Positions 37,371-47,705 of a DNA stretch of 64,000 bases are shown here, piece after piece (the first letter of the stretch is position 1; every line of letters starts with the position of its first letter). A model generated the notes under the pieces. It was given only the letters and a program-made list of their open reading frames with translations, made no database searches and had not been told where the DNA came from. Source of the DNA: Dipylidium caninum. Its lineage: Eukaryota > Platyhelminthes > Cestoda > Cyclophyllidea > Dipylidiidae. The position numbers and the translations under genes were made by a program. Where the stretch lies: NCBI GenBank assembly GCA_017562135.1, contig QEYB01000412.1, positions 372,001-436,000 of the forward strand, given 5' to 3'.

Positions 37371-40300
37371 ATGAATATTATCACCACATTTGCTTTGATT
37401 AATCACCTCGCTAGGCGCATTTGGATGTCAACATAGTTCGGCATATATTCTTGCTTCTTTATTGTATATATATGGAATCGCCGTTTGAGTTAGTGGAACA
37501 CCTCGCAACTATAACTTTCCACGCTCTTTATATAGGCTACGGATAGCAAGTATTGTGGGGATGCTTGATAGGGGAAGATTTCCTTGGGTTTGCTTCAGAG
37601 AGTGCACTAGAACACGATAAGGGCTATCTCCTTTTTTGCATGTGCCGATTATAAATTAGCGCAACTAAATGAATGAGTTCGAGGTCTCGATGTCGCCTCA
37701 CAGGACCTTCTTACAACAGTCGTGGGGTGCAAAGTTCTACCCATTCTCGCAATTGTCGCCACTGAAATGACGAGATACCCACCCAAACGCATCGATAAGT
37801 TGTGTGGCTAATGGAAACACTTATTTTTCTATGCCCTCGGTGAATACACACTTCCGATAATGATCAAAGGCAGCATATCTTAATTTTGGGCAAACAATTT
37901 GGCGACAAAACTTTATATTTGAATCTTTGGTGCTGGGTGTCAAGGCAATGTGGCAAGGCCATAAAAAGCGGTCGAACCACTTTATGATCATCGTTTTAGG
38001 TGAAGAAGGAAAAGAGAGACAGAATGAGCCTCATGTAATTCTCCTCACGTTCTACCCAGTAGGCACGGTGGTGGATATATCGGCTTAAAGTTAACCTTTT
38101 GTTTTTCACTAAATATAAGTGATGGTATTTCCTGCTGCCACCATCCCGACGTCTTCTCCTACGGCGACGGGAAAATCGATGCATTTAAAGTGCCCGCCCG
38201 AATGAACACGTGGGTTAGTTGTAGTTCCACAGACACTCTAAAAGGCCACCTCGTCCAACCAAAACACTCCAATTTATACGCTCTGTTGTATAATGTTAAC
38301 CCCACAAACGCTACCACCTCTCTCCACCACGTCCACAAAGTCACTTTCCTGTTCTCACCCGAATTCGTCCAAGAAGGGTAAACAGCGACACGACTACAAA
38401 TTGCCCTCGCTGACCCCGGCACAGAAACTTTCTCCATCCCCCAAAATGGCCCCGATATGCAAGCAAGAACGTTGGACGTACATGTTTCCCAAGGCGCAGT
38501 CAAAGACTCACAACAGGTTACACCTACCGCCACTAGGCCCTGTAAGCATGCAGAAGAATGGCAATAAGTCGGCAGAGAAAGAGAGGAAAAGCAGACCCAG
38601 CATTAGCAAGTAGACACAAGTTTGTAGCAAATCTTTTTACTCCATCAGATGATCCCTCCCCTCTTCTCCCGTACGCGTAAAGGAATTTCTCCGGCACCTT
38701 GCATCCCCCCACTCTCTTCCGTCTCGTGCCGAACCCTCCCACCCTACCCCTTTCCCCACGACTGTTGACATTCCGCTCTTAGACCGAAGCATTTGGTAAT
38801 GCACATGTTACTCAATTTTAACATGAGTTCGAGCCCTTTTTGTGCCCTTAATAAGTGTGTCAGGGATTTGAGATGAGGATTTAGATGAAGGCTAGAAGAC
38901 CTACACCCATGGTACAGAAAGTAGTTTATTTTTACCTAATAATGACTTCTTAGTTGCTCAGTTGGAGATCGGAATCTCTCGCATCCTTCAAAGTCACTTT
39001 TTCTGGGTTTGAGGTTGTAGGACGGGGAGGCAGCAAGGAAGAAGAAGAGTAGAAGGAAAAAAAAGAGAAAAAGGATTCACGAAATTCGAATAAGGAAGTT
39101 GAAAGCGCAAATGCCTTTAGAAGAATGTGAGTTGCACGGTCTGGTGGTTAAAGGGAAAGCAAGTTGTAGGAGACTTAATTTTATTCTCTTCAGCCAGAAT
39201 GCTATATTGGGTGAAAGATATAGAGCATTTTCCCGACCTGGTAGTTCTCGCCCAATTCCCTCTTTCACTCAAAAGTGGATATGGTTATTTTAGAAGTGAT
39301 GAGTACAGCAGATGAGGTGGGGACAGGGGAGGCAGTAATTGATTGGCTGGTTAAGCACCAATCAGATAAGCGAATTTTGTCCCGATGAGCTACCAATGAA
39401 GCATCAGGCCTCTGAATGAAACATGTATTGGCCTCAGACTTGATCTGATTTTCAAAAAATTACCTGAAATAAGTAGAAGTCACAATGACAATAGGTGTAC
39501 GATTTCTTCTGGATTCTTTTAGTTCACAATTAATTTCGGTACCTTTAACTCCATTCTTTACACATCCACTTTTATAGTCTTTCAGTAATGTCAAACAGTT
39601 CATCTACCTATTGAAAAAATTAATTTGCACGGTAAAAACGGTCATAACACAATAGAATTTTGTTGCGGGTTTCGTGAGAGTCTCCTCTCACATGCCCTGA
39701 ATCACCCTCAACATCAGTGAAAGGTGGTGCGTGGCGAAGGATCACTTGCGGAAGAGTATAAGACGAGAGATGGTTCGGATGAAACATCTTAATCATATAA
39801 TTTAATGTTATTGGCAAGTCATTAACCTCAATAGCCTCATGAGTCAAAGCGTACATTCTCAGCGCTAACATCCTCAATGAATAAGATCTCGCTCCATGAT
39901 CGCTCTTCTGATATGTGTGTCTAGGTATGAGGAGGGGGAGAGGACCGAGGGTAAAAATTTTTGGAGACAAAAAAGGCCAGACGTAGTCCGAACCCCCGAG
40001 ATCCGAGTTGCACCTTCTTCTCTAAGGTTGCTGCAAAACAACATAACTCGTTCTTTATTGTGGAATGGCGACGTTCCATTTTATCTTCCTGACCCCTTAA
40101 ATGCCTCCATAAGGTGATTAGGCATCTCGGTGATATACATCATAGGCATTCAAATTTGATTGGCTGGCAATTCTGGCCAATCACTGGGTTGCGCAGCGGG
40201 TATGGTATTACGCCCAAAACCATCAAAAAAATACTACCAATTCACTCGCCTCTCCGACTCTTGCAGCGGAGCCTTTATTTTTACTGACCTAAAGGGAAAT

Positions 40301-41215
40301 TAGTCAATTTACCCTTTTAATTACAGGAGACTACATTTCCGTAATAGTTAATACAGCCACACTGTCGGTAGCGGAAGTGAAACGCATTAAAACAAAATAT
40401 CAGACACAGTAATCATAATTACCGACAGACAATTTAAGTGGGTGCTGTCCAGAGACAATAACTTGAAGTTTATCCGCCACCTCGCCCACTTTAGAGCCTC
40501 TTCGTGGTTTATATTAGTTCGATTTTGAGCAGCAACTTAGAGATGACAGGCAAACTAAGGCGCCCTACTGATACCCATGAATGAAGAGGCACCGATTTCT
40601 CACCAAAGCCAAGCACCATCGATACCATATTATCGGGAGGCAAATTCGTACCCACTCCTACTTCTCCTCGGTCTTGCCTTTACTTTAGCAGTCTTTTACC
40701 TACCTTTGGAAACAAGGAGAAGAGTGACATCTCCTTCCCCAGGTTCCGGGGAATGTTGAACTGCTTCCTCCCCCCCATCCCATACACCTTGATTTCCCAA
40801 GGACACCGGAACAGTATGCTTGTGAACCGCATAAATATAGCATGGCCACGTGTATTCAACCGTCTGCTCTAACCTCTCCGAAGTGTGGATTTGGCAACGG
40901 TACGATAATTAACTCCACCGCTCGAAGTAAGTAACACATATCTTTATCATCAGGCTCAATTTTCACGAGAAGATGAGCAGCCCCCGTTAGTAAACTTAGA
41001 TTAAAACACCATCACATCGCAGCAGGAGTGAGTATAAATGAGGGTGCAGCGTTATCAGGCACTGTCCGTTTGTGCGCCGTCTTTTTCGCCCTCCGCATCT
41101 CCGCCTGTCGCCCGCATCTCTGGCCGTCAAAACATCTGGTAATTGAAATAACCCGCTTCTGGGAGATCAATAAAATGCACGAAAGATTCAAACGAGGGCC
41201 AGAGAATTTGGCACG
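37371..41215. other. Intergenic region between the minus-strand gene series and enkurin
   Basis: This stretch separates divergent transcription units and should hold the enkurin promoter. I see no recognised gene. A 116-codon minus-strand open frame at about 39.62-39.97 kb and overlapping frames on both strands at 38.16-38.61 kb have no family resemblance that I can name. Two short CCAAT-type hairpins occur at 39340-39364 and 40158-40182. Confidence 0.5.
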
Positions 41216-42229
41216 ATGTATGACAAGGCAGGTTTGAAGACGGCTCCGAGGTTGGGGACATGTTGCGCGCCCTTAGAGTCGACACGAGAAGCTCTCCAAA
41301 CTCGTGAGTACATCTACAATTTACTGCCCCTACAAACGACGTCAGTAAACAAGCAGAAAGGGGAGCTTAAGGCACGTTTCCATAAAACACCGCCACCTCT
41401 GCCCGATGCCGTGCCAAAAGCGGATCACAAGACCATGGGACCGCCTCCCCATCCTCATTCGGAAATTCCAGAACCACCTCAAAAAATTCCCTTCAAACCA
41501 AAGCACTGGCGCGTCCCCTACGTTACTCGGAAGGCCGTGCAGGCGAAAGTACGACTCGCAAAAATTGAGTTTGAGAAGTTGAAGTTAGAAAACCCCACCG
41601 GGCGTATCAAAGATGCTTGTTGTCCCGGTGTGCGACCCCCGATTCCACCCAACCAACGCGGCGAGCCGATTAAGTGCCGGGAACTTCCGAATCGGACGAA
41701 TTGGATAGAGAGGAATGCTATCGCGGCGATTACGGGGAAGCCGGGATATCGAGGCGAGGATCCGGCGCGGAAGGTTGTGGTGGACACAAGGAGGGGCGAG
41801 AGACGCGCCCTGGTATCAAGTAAGACGCATTCCGGCTTGGAAAAGCGCTTCGTCTACAAACCCGCCTACGGAAAGATTCCCCGATACCTCCAACGACGCA
41901 CAGAGGCGATAGCCGCAACGAGGGAGGCGTACTCGCATTATCTGAATGAGAAGAATCTTCAGAAGACGGACTACATGCTGACGGAGAAGGAGAGGCATGA
42001 GTTGTTGGACGGATTAAAGACAGCTTGGGATTCCTACAATGCCAAGTACCTCAGTCTATCGACGAGTGGCACCAGTGTCAAGCAGAACGCGTACAAGGAG
42101 TATTTGGAGAAGCACTTAGCCGGATTGGAGAGGGACATTGAATTAATCGAGAGTCACCAGTACATATTCATAGACGCGGACAAAGAGCCGGGAGTCGGAG
42201 GGAAGGTGACCAATGACATTTCAGTCTAG
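41216..42229 (+). CDS. ENKUR: Enkurin-domain protein (ciliary/sperm flagellar microtubule protein)
   Basis: Enkurin is a conserved protein of motile cilia and sperm flagella, found inside doublet microtubules and first described as a TRPC-channel and calmodulin-binding adaptor. This 337-aa frame is a single exon starting at the ATG at 41216. Near the start, EYIYNLLP (31-38) matches the SECIYNLIP start of human enkurin. LKARFHKTPPP and KTMGPP (72-77) match the ISIFKATV and KTMGP region. Two proline-rich stretches (74-100, 139-148) may bind SH3 domains, as in vertebrates. The C-terminal enkurin domain spans about 210-325: VYKPAYGKIPRYLQRR, MLTEKERHELLDGLKTAW, YLSLS, YLEKHLAGLERDIELIESH. It is longer than human enkurin (256 aa), mainly in the middle. 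In contrast to its multi-exon neighbours it has no introns and is GC-richer. An extra upstream exon cannot be excluded, but the N-terminal motif is already present. Confidence 0.95.
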   Translation: MYDKAGLKTAPRLGTCCAPLESTREALQTREYIYNLLPLQTTSVNKQKGELKARFHKTPPPLPDAVPKADHKTMGPPPHPHSEIPEPPQKIPFKPKHWRVPYVTRKAVQAKVRLAKIEFEKLKLENPTGRIKDACCPGVRPPIPPNQRGEPIKCRELPNRTNWIERNAIAAITGKPGYRGEDPARKVVVDTRRGERRALVSSKTHSGLEKRFVYKPAYGKIPRYLQRRTEAIAATREAYSHYLNEKNLQKTDYMLTEKERHELLDGLKTAWDSYNAKYLSLSTSGTSVKQNAYKEYLEKHLAGLERDIELIESHQYIFIDADKEPGVGGKVTNDISV

Positions 42230-42613
42230 AGGAGAGCCTCCAGACACCATCCACCCCGGGCCGCCTCAGTCAAGCCAAGGTGTACAGTTCATCTCAGTTC
42301 CTCTCCTGTTTTAAGATTGTGGGAGTGGGTGGGGCCACCGGACACTCACGTGAAGGACTGGGTTTAGGTAGGTGAATTTGGTGTGGATTTCCTCATGAGG
42401 AGATCATTTATGCGTCCGCAAGTAGGCCAGGAAGTATGAGAGCATAGTAAACCCAATGGTGCCATAGTAAAAAGGAAAAAAAATGATGAGATTTTCGGAG
42501 GCAGTAAGGTCGACAGAAGCAAATAGGATGCCGTCGTGGGTCGAGCATCCACACATCAGAGGCGTCGGAGTGATGCAAATATTCTGCATTCCTCCACGGA
42601 CGTTGGCGATCAA

Positions 42614-42837
42614 TGTCGAGGCGGAAAAAGAACTCGAACACCTCACGGATTCCGACTACTCACGAACAAACAGGTTGGAACAGGTGTGCTAAGGTGGGGA
42701 GCATCCACCTCATTCATCCCTCTGTCGTATGCCAATTCTATCAGTCACCGTCAACAATTCCACTTCCGTGCACTCAAACAACGCTGCGTATCGGGGGTTG
42801 TTCGCAGCTCCAACACGACCGATCCGTCCTCCTGATT
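42614..42837 (+). repeat. Dispersed repeat, copy A of an inverted pair
   Basis: About 220 bases nearly identical to the reverse complement of 47483-47705. The match runs from GTCGA(G/A)GCGGAAAAAGAAC to GTCCTCCTGATT, with differences clustered near 42775-42820. It contains no complete gene. It could be a non-autonomous mobile element, a gene fragment or a local duplication; I see no clear terminal repeats or target-site duplication. Confidence 0.9.
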
Positions 42838-42963
42838 GGCTGCCAATGCGCTCGGGTGGCAGGAGTGGGTGATGAAGGCGCGCGGTGAACATTTGCCTCA
42901 ACTTACAATAAGTGTCATATCTGGCGGTGGTGAGAGGGTGCCACGCAACACGCCATCCTATCG

Positions 42964-43030
42964 TGTGCACATCCACTCGTCCACTTGTCCACTCGTCAAC
43001 TCGTCCACTCGTTTACTCATTTACCCACGC
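42964..43030. repeat. Degenerate CCACTCGT octamer array
   Basis: Six or more diverged units of CCACTCGT (variants CCACTTGT, CAACTCGT, TTACTCAT). Similar CCACTGGT/CCGCTCGT units recur near 43680-43700. Confidence 0.75.
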
Positions 43031-43076
43031 CAATGTCTTCCGACTCAGTCCTCGTCCTCGTCCCCTGTCACACAGC

Positions 43077-43140
43077 ACTCGAGACGAGACGAGATGAGAC
43101 GAGACAGACGAGACGAGACGGACGAGACGAGGCTAAGCGA
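43077..43140. repeat. GAGAC(GA)-type degenerate tandem repeat
   Basis: Units of GAGAC interspersed with AGACG and GGACG, passing into GCGAGGC units. It is a purine-rich minisatellite-like tract close to the octamer and TCGCC arrays. Confidence 0.75.
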
Positions 43141-43470
43141 GGCGAAGCCACCTCATTCCACATGACCGCGCCTTCACCAAGAATGCCGACTCCTCCGCCT
43201 TCTCTGATTCTCCACCCACTCACAACCCCATATCTGACCAACTCCTCCTCTCCACCCCTCGTCCGCTCGCCTACGCTCCCAGCTTCCGTCATACCTGTCT
43301 ACTGCACCGAAGGCCTCTTCTCGTCATTGCACAATCTCGGGCACCAGGTGACCACTCGCTAACGGGTCGGGAGGGAGCGGCACATGGGGGTGTCGCCAGT
43401 GGCAAGACACGAGGTCGAGCAATCAGCGCAGCTACGCGATCTTTTACTCCACCCCACTCCACCCCACCCC

Positions 43471-43520
43471 TCGCCTCGCCTCGCCTCGCCTCGCCTCGCC
43501 TCGCCTCGCCTCGCCTCGCC
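43471..43520. repeat. (TCGCC)10 pentanucleotide array
   Basis: Ten perfect TCGCC units. The minus strand reads GGCGA and gives a spurious Arg-Arg-Gly-Glu-Ala string. CpG density is very high in this tract. Confidence 0.95.
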
Positions 43521-45421
43521 TCCCTTGATCCTAACTCTCGCCTCTCCCTTGACCCTAGCCCTCGACCTCCCCCTCGTTCTCCACGTCCACCCGTGTCGCG
43601 GCCACAATGCGTATGTGATGAGGCGATGATTCGAGCGTCCAGTCGTGAGCACGACTGCTTCCACTTTCCTTCTCCCCCACTGGTCCACTGGTCCGCTCGT
43701 CCTGCTCACGCTACTCCATCCACTCGATTCACGCAATGTACCTGTGCTGACCCCATGTTTCTTTAAGATTAGTACTGCGGCGTCGATGTCGCATTGGTTG
43801 CAGTCAACCATCGTCTTCATCATCCTCCCTGGCTCTAGTACCCGACTATAAGAGAGAATAGTTTCTCAAGTCCCAATTTCTGACCTCCCATGCCAGTCAG
43901 AATCCTGCAGCGGTCAGCTCTGCGTTCACCGGCCCCCTGAGACACTGAAATGCGTTCGAAGCTCCCGCCGCGAGTACCTCCCACCGCAGTACTGGAAGTG
44001 GCATTTAAGCATACCCACCTTTTGTATTCTTGCAAAGCATTTACCCTTCCGAGGTGACGATATAACCTCGCACACCTTCGTCGTGTGCCCTAGTCCAAAC
44101 ACAGCCTTTTTTGCCCTACTCGGTGTAATTGAAGTCGGGAGAGTTAATAGTCTCAGCCGCGATGCAAAGCACTCCGTCTAAATTAGGCAGCGCCGCGTCC
44201 AAATGCAAGTCCCAGCGTGAAAGTTGCCCATCCTCACGAGGCGCACGCAAAAGTCACCTCAAAGAAACCGCATTTGTGATTTATTTTGCGTGCCTCGTGC
44301 CACCGCTGGAAACGGAGTGCGGGAACGCCCCGGGCGCATGGAGGAGAGGAGGTGGAGTGAACGAACCAACAAACAACCGAGATCCTCACTTTCGTGACAG
44401 TTTGAATTTTGCCATAAACTGGTCGCAATTTACCGCTTCATCGGCGCCAGCACTAGCTTGACAGTCTTGCGGCAGTCAAAAACCCGCCTGGTTTGGAGAG
44501 AGGCACACTCCGATTACCGTGTTAATGGTGGCGCTGACGATGACGATGACTATGACGACGATGGTGATAATGGTGATGGCGGTAATGACGATGCTGATGG
44601 CAGTGCGCTCCTTTTGTAGAAGAGGCAACCATGAGGTTGACAGATGGCGAGGTTCCAGAGAAGCTTTTAATGGGAGGAGAGGGTGGGGGCAGAGGAAGGG
44701 GAGGGGAAAGGGGAAGGGGGAGCGTTTCTAATTTATGCTCATTGGCTTCTGGATGCAGACTCAAACAGGCCAACTGGTGAAGAGAAGGGCTTGGCTGTTT
44801 GCATCGACAGGCCATTCGATGTCCGTCCTCATTATCTGTGGGCGTAGGCGTTCCTGATCGGCACTCTAGCTAAAACACCACACAATGGAAGCGTTAAGAT
44901 GACATTCCGAGGGGTGATGAGGACACGAGTCCCGGGCTTTTGCCTCCTACGCCTTGCCATTTGTCTGTCTCAACTCCGAAAGGTGTAGTTCGCTGCGACA
45001 GAAAGGGGAGGAGGGTGGAACGAAAGGGAGCAGAGTCAGTCCTGCCGTCACCTTGCCAGCAGCACTGTCCAGCGGATGCGACTTATTCCGTCGACCCTTC
45101 AGATCTGCCCCAGAGCCAAGAGGACTCAGCTCTCGGGAGAAGCTAACTCCCGCAAATGGCGACTGACAAATGACTGTAATTAATTCTAACTAATAACTTC
45201 TATTAAACAAGTCGGTTATTCGAGGATAGCGCAAATGCAGTTAGTCGTCTGAGGCAATAACGGGCTGTCTAAAGACTGAAAGGCGCCTATCAGTAGTATG
45301 TACAAATTTATCAAGAAAAAAAACGCGAGGACATAAACACAGAAGATTAGGAAGAAGAGAGGGAGGAAGAAACATTTGAGACAATGATTAACATATGGAC
45401 AGGGGAATCGGCGCATTGGTA

Positions 45422-46285
45422 CTACATTCTGGATCGTAGAGACGCATATCCCGAGTCGCAGTTCTCCCACTTCAACGAGTAGGCCAGTTCGAAGTGTTGA
45501 AGAGACTCGCACCGGCAGAGGCGCTTGACGCGTCTCAATAGGGCCGAATTGTAGGCGTTTGCATTGTAGAATGGGACGTGGGGTGAACTGATGATTTCGC
45601 CCTCGGTTAAGCAGCTTTCCGGTTCGATCCAGTCGGGAAGGAGGAGCTCCTCGTCCTGCCTTCTACGTCCCCCTCGACGGAAAATGATCCTACAGAAGTC
45701 GGCGGCCAAACACTGTCCCATGCTAAAAAAAATTTTGGTGATAATTGAATTCGTCGATCTTTAACCAATTGGTTGGGTATTTAAATTTTATCGACCTATC
45801 GACTTTTCAAAGATTCCTTTAAATGTGGGTGGATGGAAAAAGGCAGCATCAAGTCCCGTTTTCGTGTGTTAAATAAAAAATATTTCCTAACCCTAGAAGA
45901 GGACGATTTGGTCCTTTTCTCCTTTATGAAGACAGGTTTGGGATGAAGGAATTCAGAAGCCACGCGTTCAAATTTCGTCCGCTGATTTCCTCGGGCCTGC
46001 GATACTTCGGCTTACTCCCGAGCGTGAGGACAACCTGGAGGCGACGCGTCCGCAGAGTGTGACGGCGAGAGGCAGACGGAATACGGGTCAAAGAGAGGGG
46101 CAGGTGGTCAGTGGATTCTTTCAAATAAAGTACGCGGCGAGAGACACCTGGGAAATGCGACGTCCGTCTGTGCACCCATTCTTGATGGCTGAGGCGATAG
46201 AAGGGTCAGCACTCCGCCAACTCGGTCTGCTCGACGTAGCATTGGAAGTGGAAGGTGGCAGGTCACCTGATCCATACTGTTCCAT
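45422..46285 (-). CDS. Unrecognised multi-exon gene, about 179 aa in the three-exon model
   Basis: I do not recognise this gene. Exon 46148-46285 starts with ATG (MEQYGSGDLPPSTSN) and ends at a CAG|GTGTCT donor. Exon 2 begins at 46034 after a strong CGCCTCCAG acceptor and reads VVLTLGSKPKYRRPEEISGR then NLNAWLLNSFIPN. It either stops at 45924 (82 aa in total) or is spliced at 45934, using a weak donor, to 45422-45722. The latter is in phase, gives 179 aa and continues MGQCLAADFCRIIF. The last exon has a Cys-containing stretch (RRVKRLCRCESL) and ends KWENCDSGYASLRSRM. Its acceptor (TTTTTTTTAG) is good. No signal peptide or membrane segment is seen. The reading is coherent, but its coding status rests only on open frames and splice sites. 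It lies between two inverted repeat copies. Confidence 0.4.
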
Positions 46286-47482
46286 AATTTTTATAATGCA
46301 CGAAAATTGACTGTCTCATTAAGTCCACTGATCTTCCTCAGATTCGCGAGCGCTCAGAAAAAGTCTCTTTTGCCCCAAAACGACTTTAACTGTAAGGAGA
46401 AAAAGGGACTCTTTGTGTTTCGGTTGATTCTTCGCCTCTCCCTGAGTCGCCGTCGGCATCTCATCATGAATCGACGTGGGAGAGGCTTTACCGAGCCTGA
46501 CGCTACTTCGGCGAAGTCGTGTCGCGGAGCAGCCGACACTTGGGATAATTGGCTGCCCTAAGCTCGAAATGCCAACGCGGACGGCGTAAGGCAAGCGGGT
46601 TTGGGGAGGCTGAGGGCGCGGGCGGGTCCGGAGGCGGACGGAGAGTTGAGGTGAGGGGAGGCGGAAGGTGAGTCGGCATGAAAAAATTTCTCCCCTGTTG
46701 AAATCCGGAGAAGACATTAACGAGAATGAACAAAATTGAGTGTTTTCCCCGCACCGACTTATCCTACCGGGGGATGGGATCCAGCCCATGCGCTCAGTTC
46801 TCTCAAGGGTGCTTTTAACCTGAGGAAATTACGCTCTCCAGTCATCCCCTCTTGGGCGACGTTGATGGACGAAATTCCTGTCTTGTGTTTTAGCATGATC
46901 ACATCCTCGTCAAGCCTGATAACACAGGAAAGGCAATCAAATTTATGGTCTGTATAAGGCAAAAAAGTCCCGCGGGACTTATAAGATAGTCACTGTGGAC
47001 TTGGATTTGATTGGAAAATGATGCGAATTTCATGAACCTTCTCTATTGGGGTCATGGGCAATGGAGTGCGATCAAAAATCGGCAGTAGACGCGCCTTGTT
47101 CATTAATGTGATCACTTAAAATAAAGTACTTAAATGCCAAACATTGCCATTTTCGCTCAATCTTAAAATATCACGATGTGTCGGCACATTCCAATTACTG
47201 TAGACAATTTCCGGCAAAATCATATGAAGCAAGTTGATATTTTGTCAGTAGTAGAAACAAAAAAAAGGGGAAGCTATAACGAAAAATTACAAGCAATCCC
47301 ATTTCAACATTTGAATTTGCACTTGATTGCTTGATTGGTTACTTTGACTAAATTACGTTGTTAATTGGATAAATTGCGGAGGATTTAAAATTTGCCTCGT
47401 GTTCCCCTTCAGCAACGTCTGTCTCGAAAGCATAAAACCAGCATTTAAGGAAGTCGAAAAGCTAGGATATTGCTAAACAATA

Positions 47483-47705
47483 AATCAGGAGGACGAATCG
47501 GTCGTTTCGGGGCTGTGAATAACCTCCCCGGCACACAGCCTTGTTTGAGTGCACGGAAGTGGAATTGTTGACGGTGACTGATAGAATTGGCATACGACAG
47601 AGGGATGAATGAGGTGGATGCTCCCCACCTTAGCACACCTGTTCCAACCTGTTTGTTCGTGAGTAGTCGGAATCCGTGAGGTGTTCGAGTTCTTTTTCCG
47701 CTTCG
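47483..47705 (-). repeat. Dispersed repeat, copy B of an inverted pair
   Basis: Reverse-complement partner of 42614-42837, at about 4.6 kb distance. The two copies are closely similar over about 220 bases and diverge abruptly at both ends. Confidence 0.9.

Larger units (their letters stand above)
42230..45421. other. Repeat-rich intergenic segment
   Basis: Downstream of enkurin I find no supportable gene. The segment holds one arm of an inverted dispersed repeat, then an octamer array, a GAGAC-rich array and a TCGCC array within about 600 bases (listed separately). A GAT/GAC-rich run occurs at about 44.53-44.59 kb. Open frames here are repeat translations, such as Arg-Gly-Glu-Ala and Arg-Arg-Asp-Glu strings. 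Confidence 0.55.

Noticed and set aside
39620..39970. 116-codon minus-strand frame containing LPITLNYMIKMF
   Set aside because: Briefly considered as an LW-domain piece, but the helix pattern does not continue and no splice sites join it to the exons near 37 kb.
43359..43823. Minus-strand 154-codon frame with repeated Arg-Gly-Glu-Ala
   Set aside because: It is a translation of the (TCGCC)n array and its flanks.
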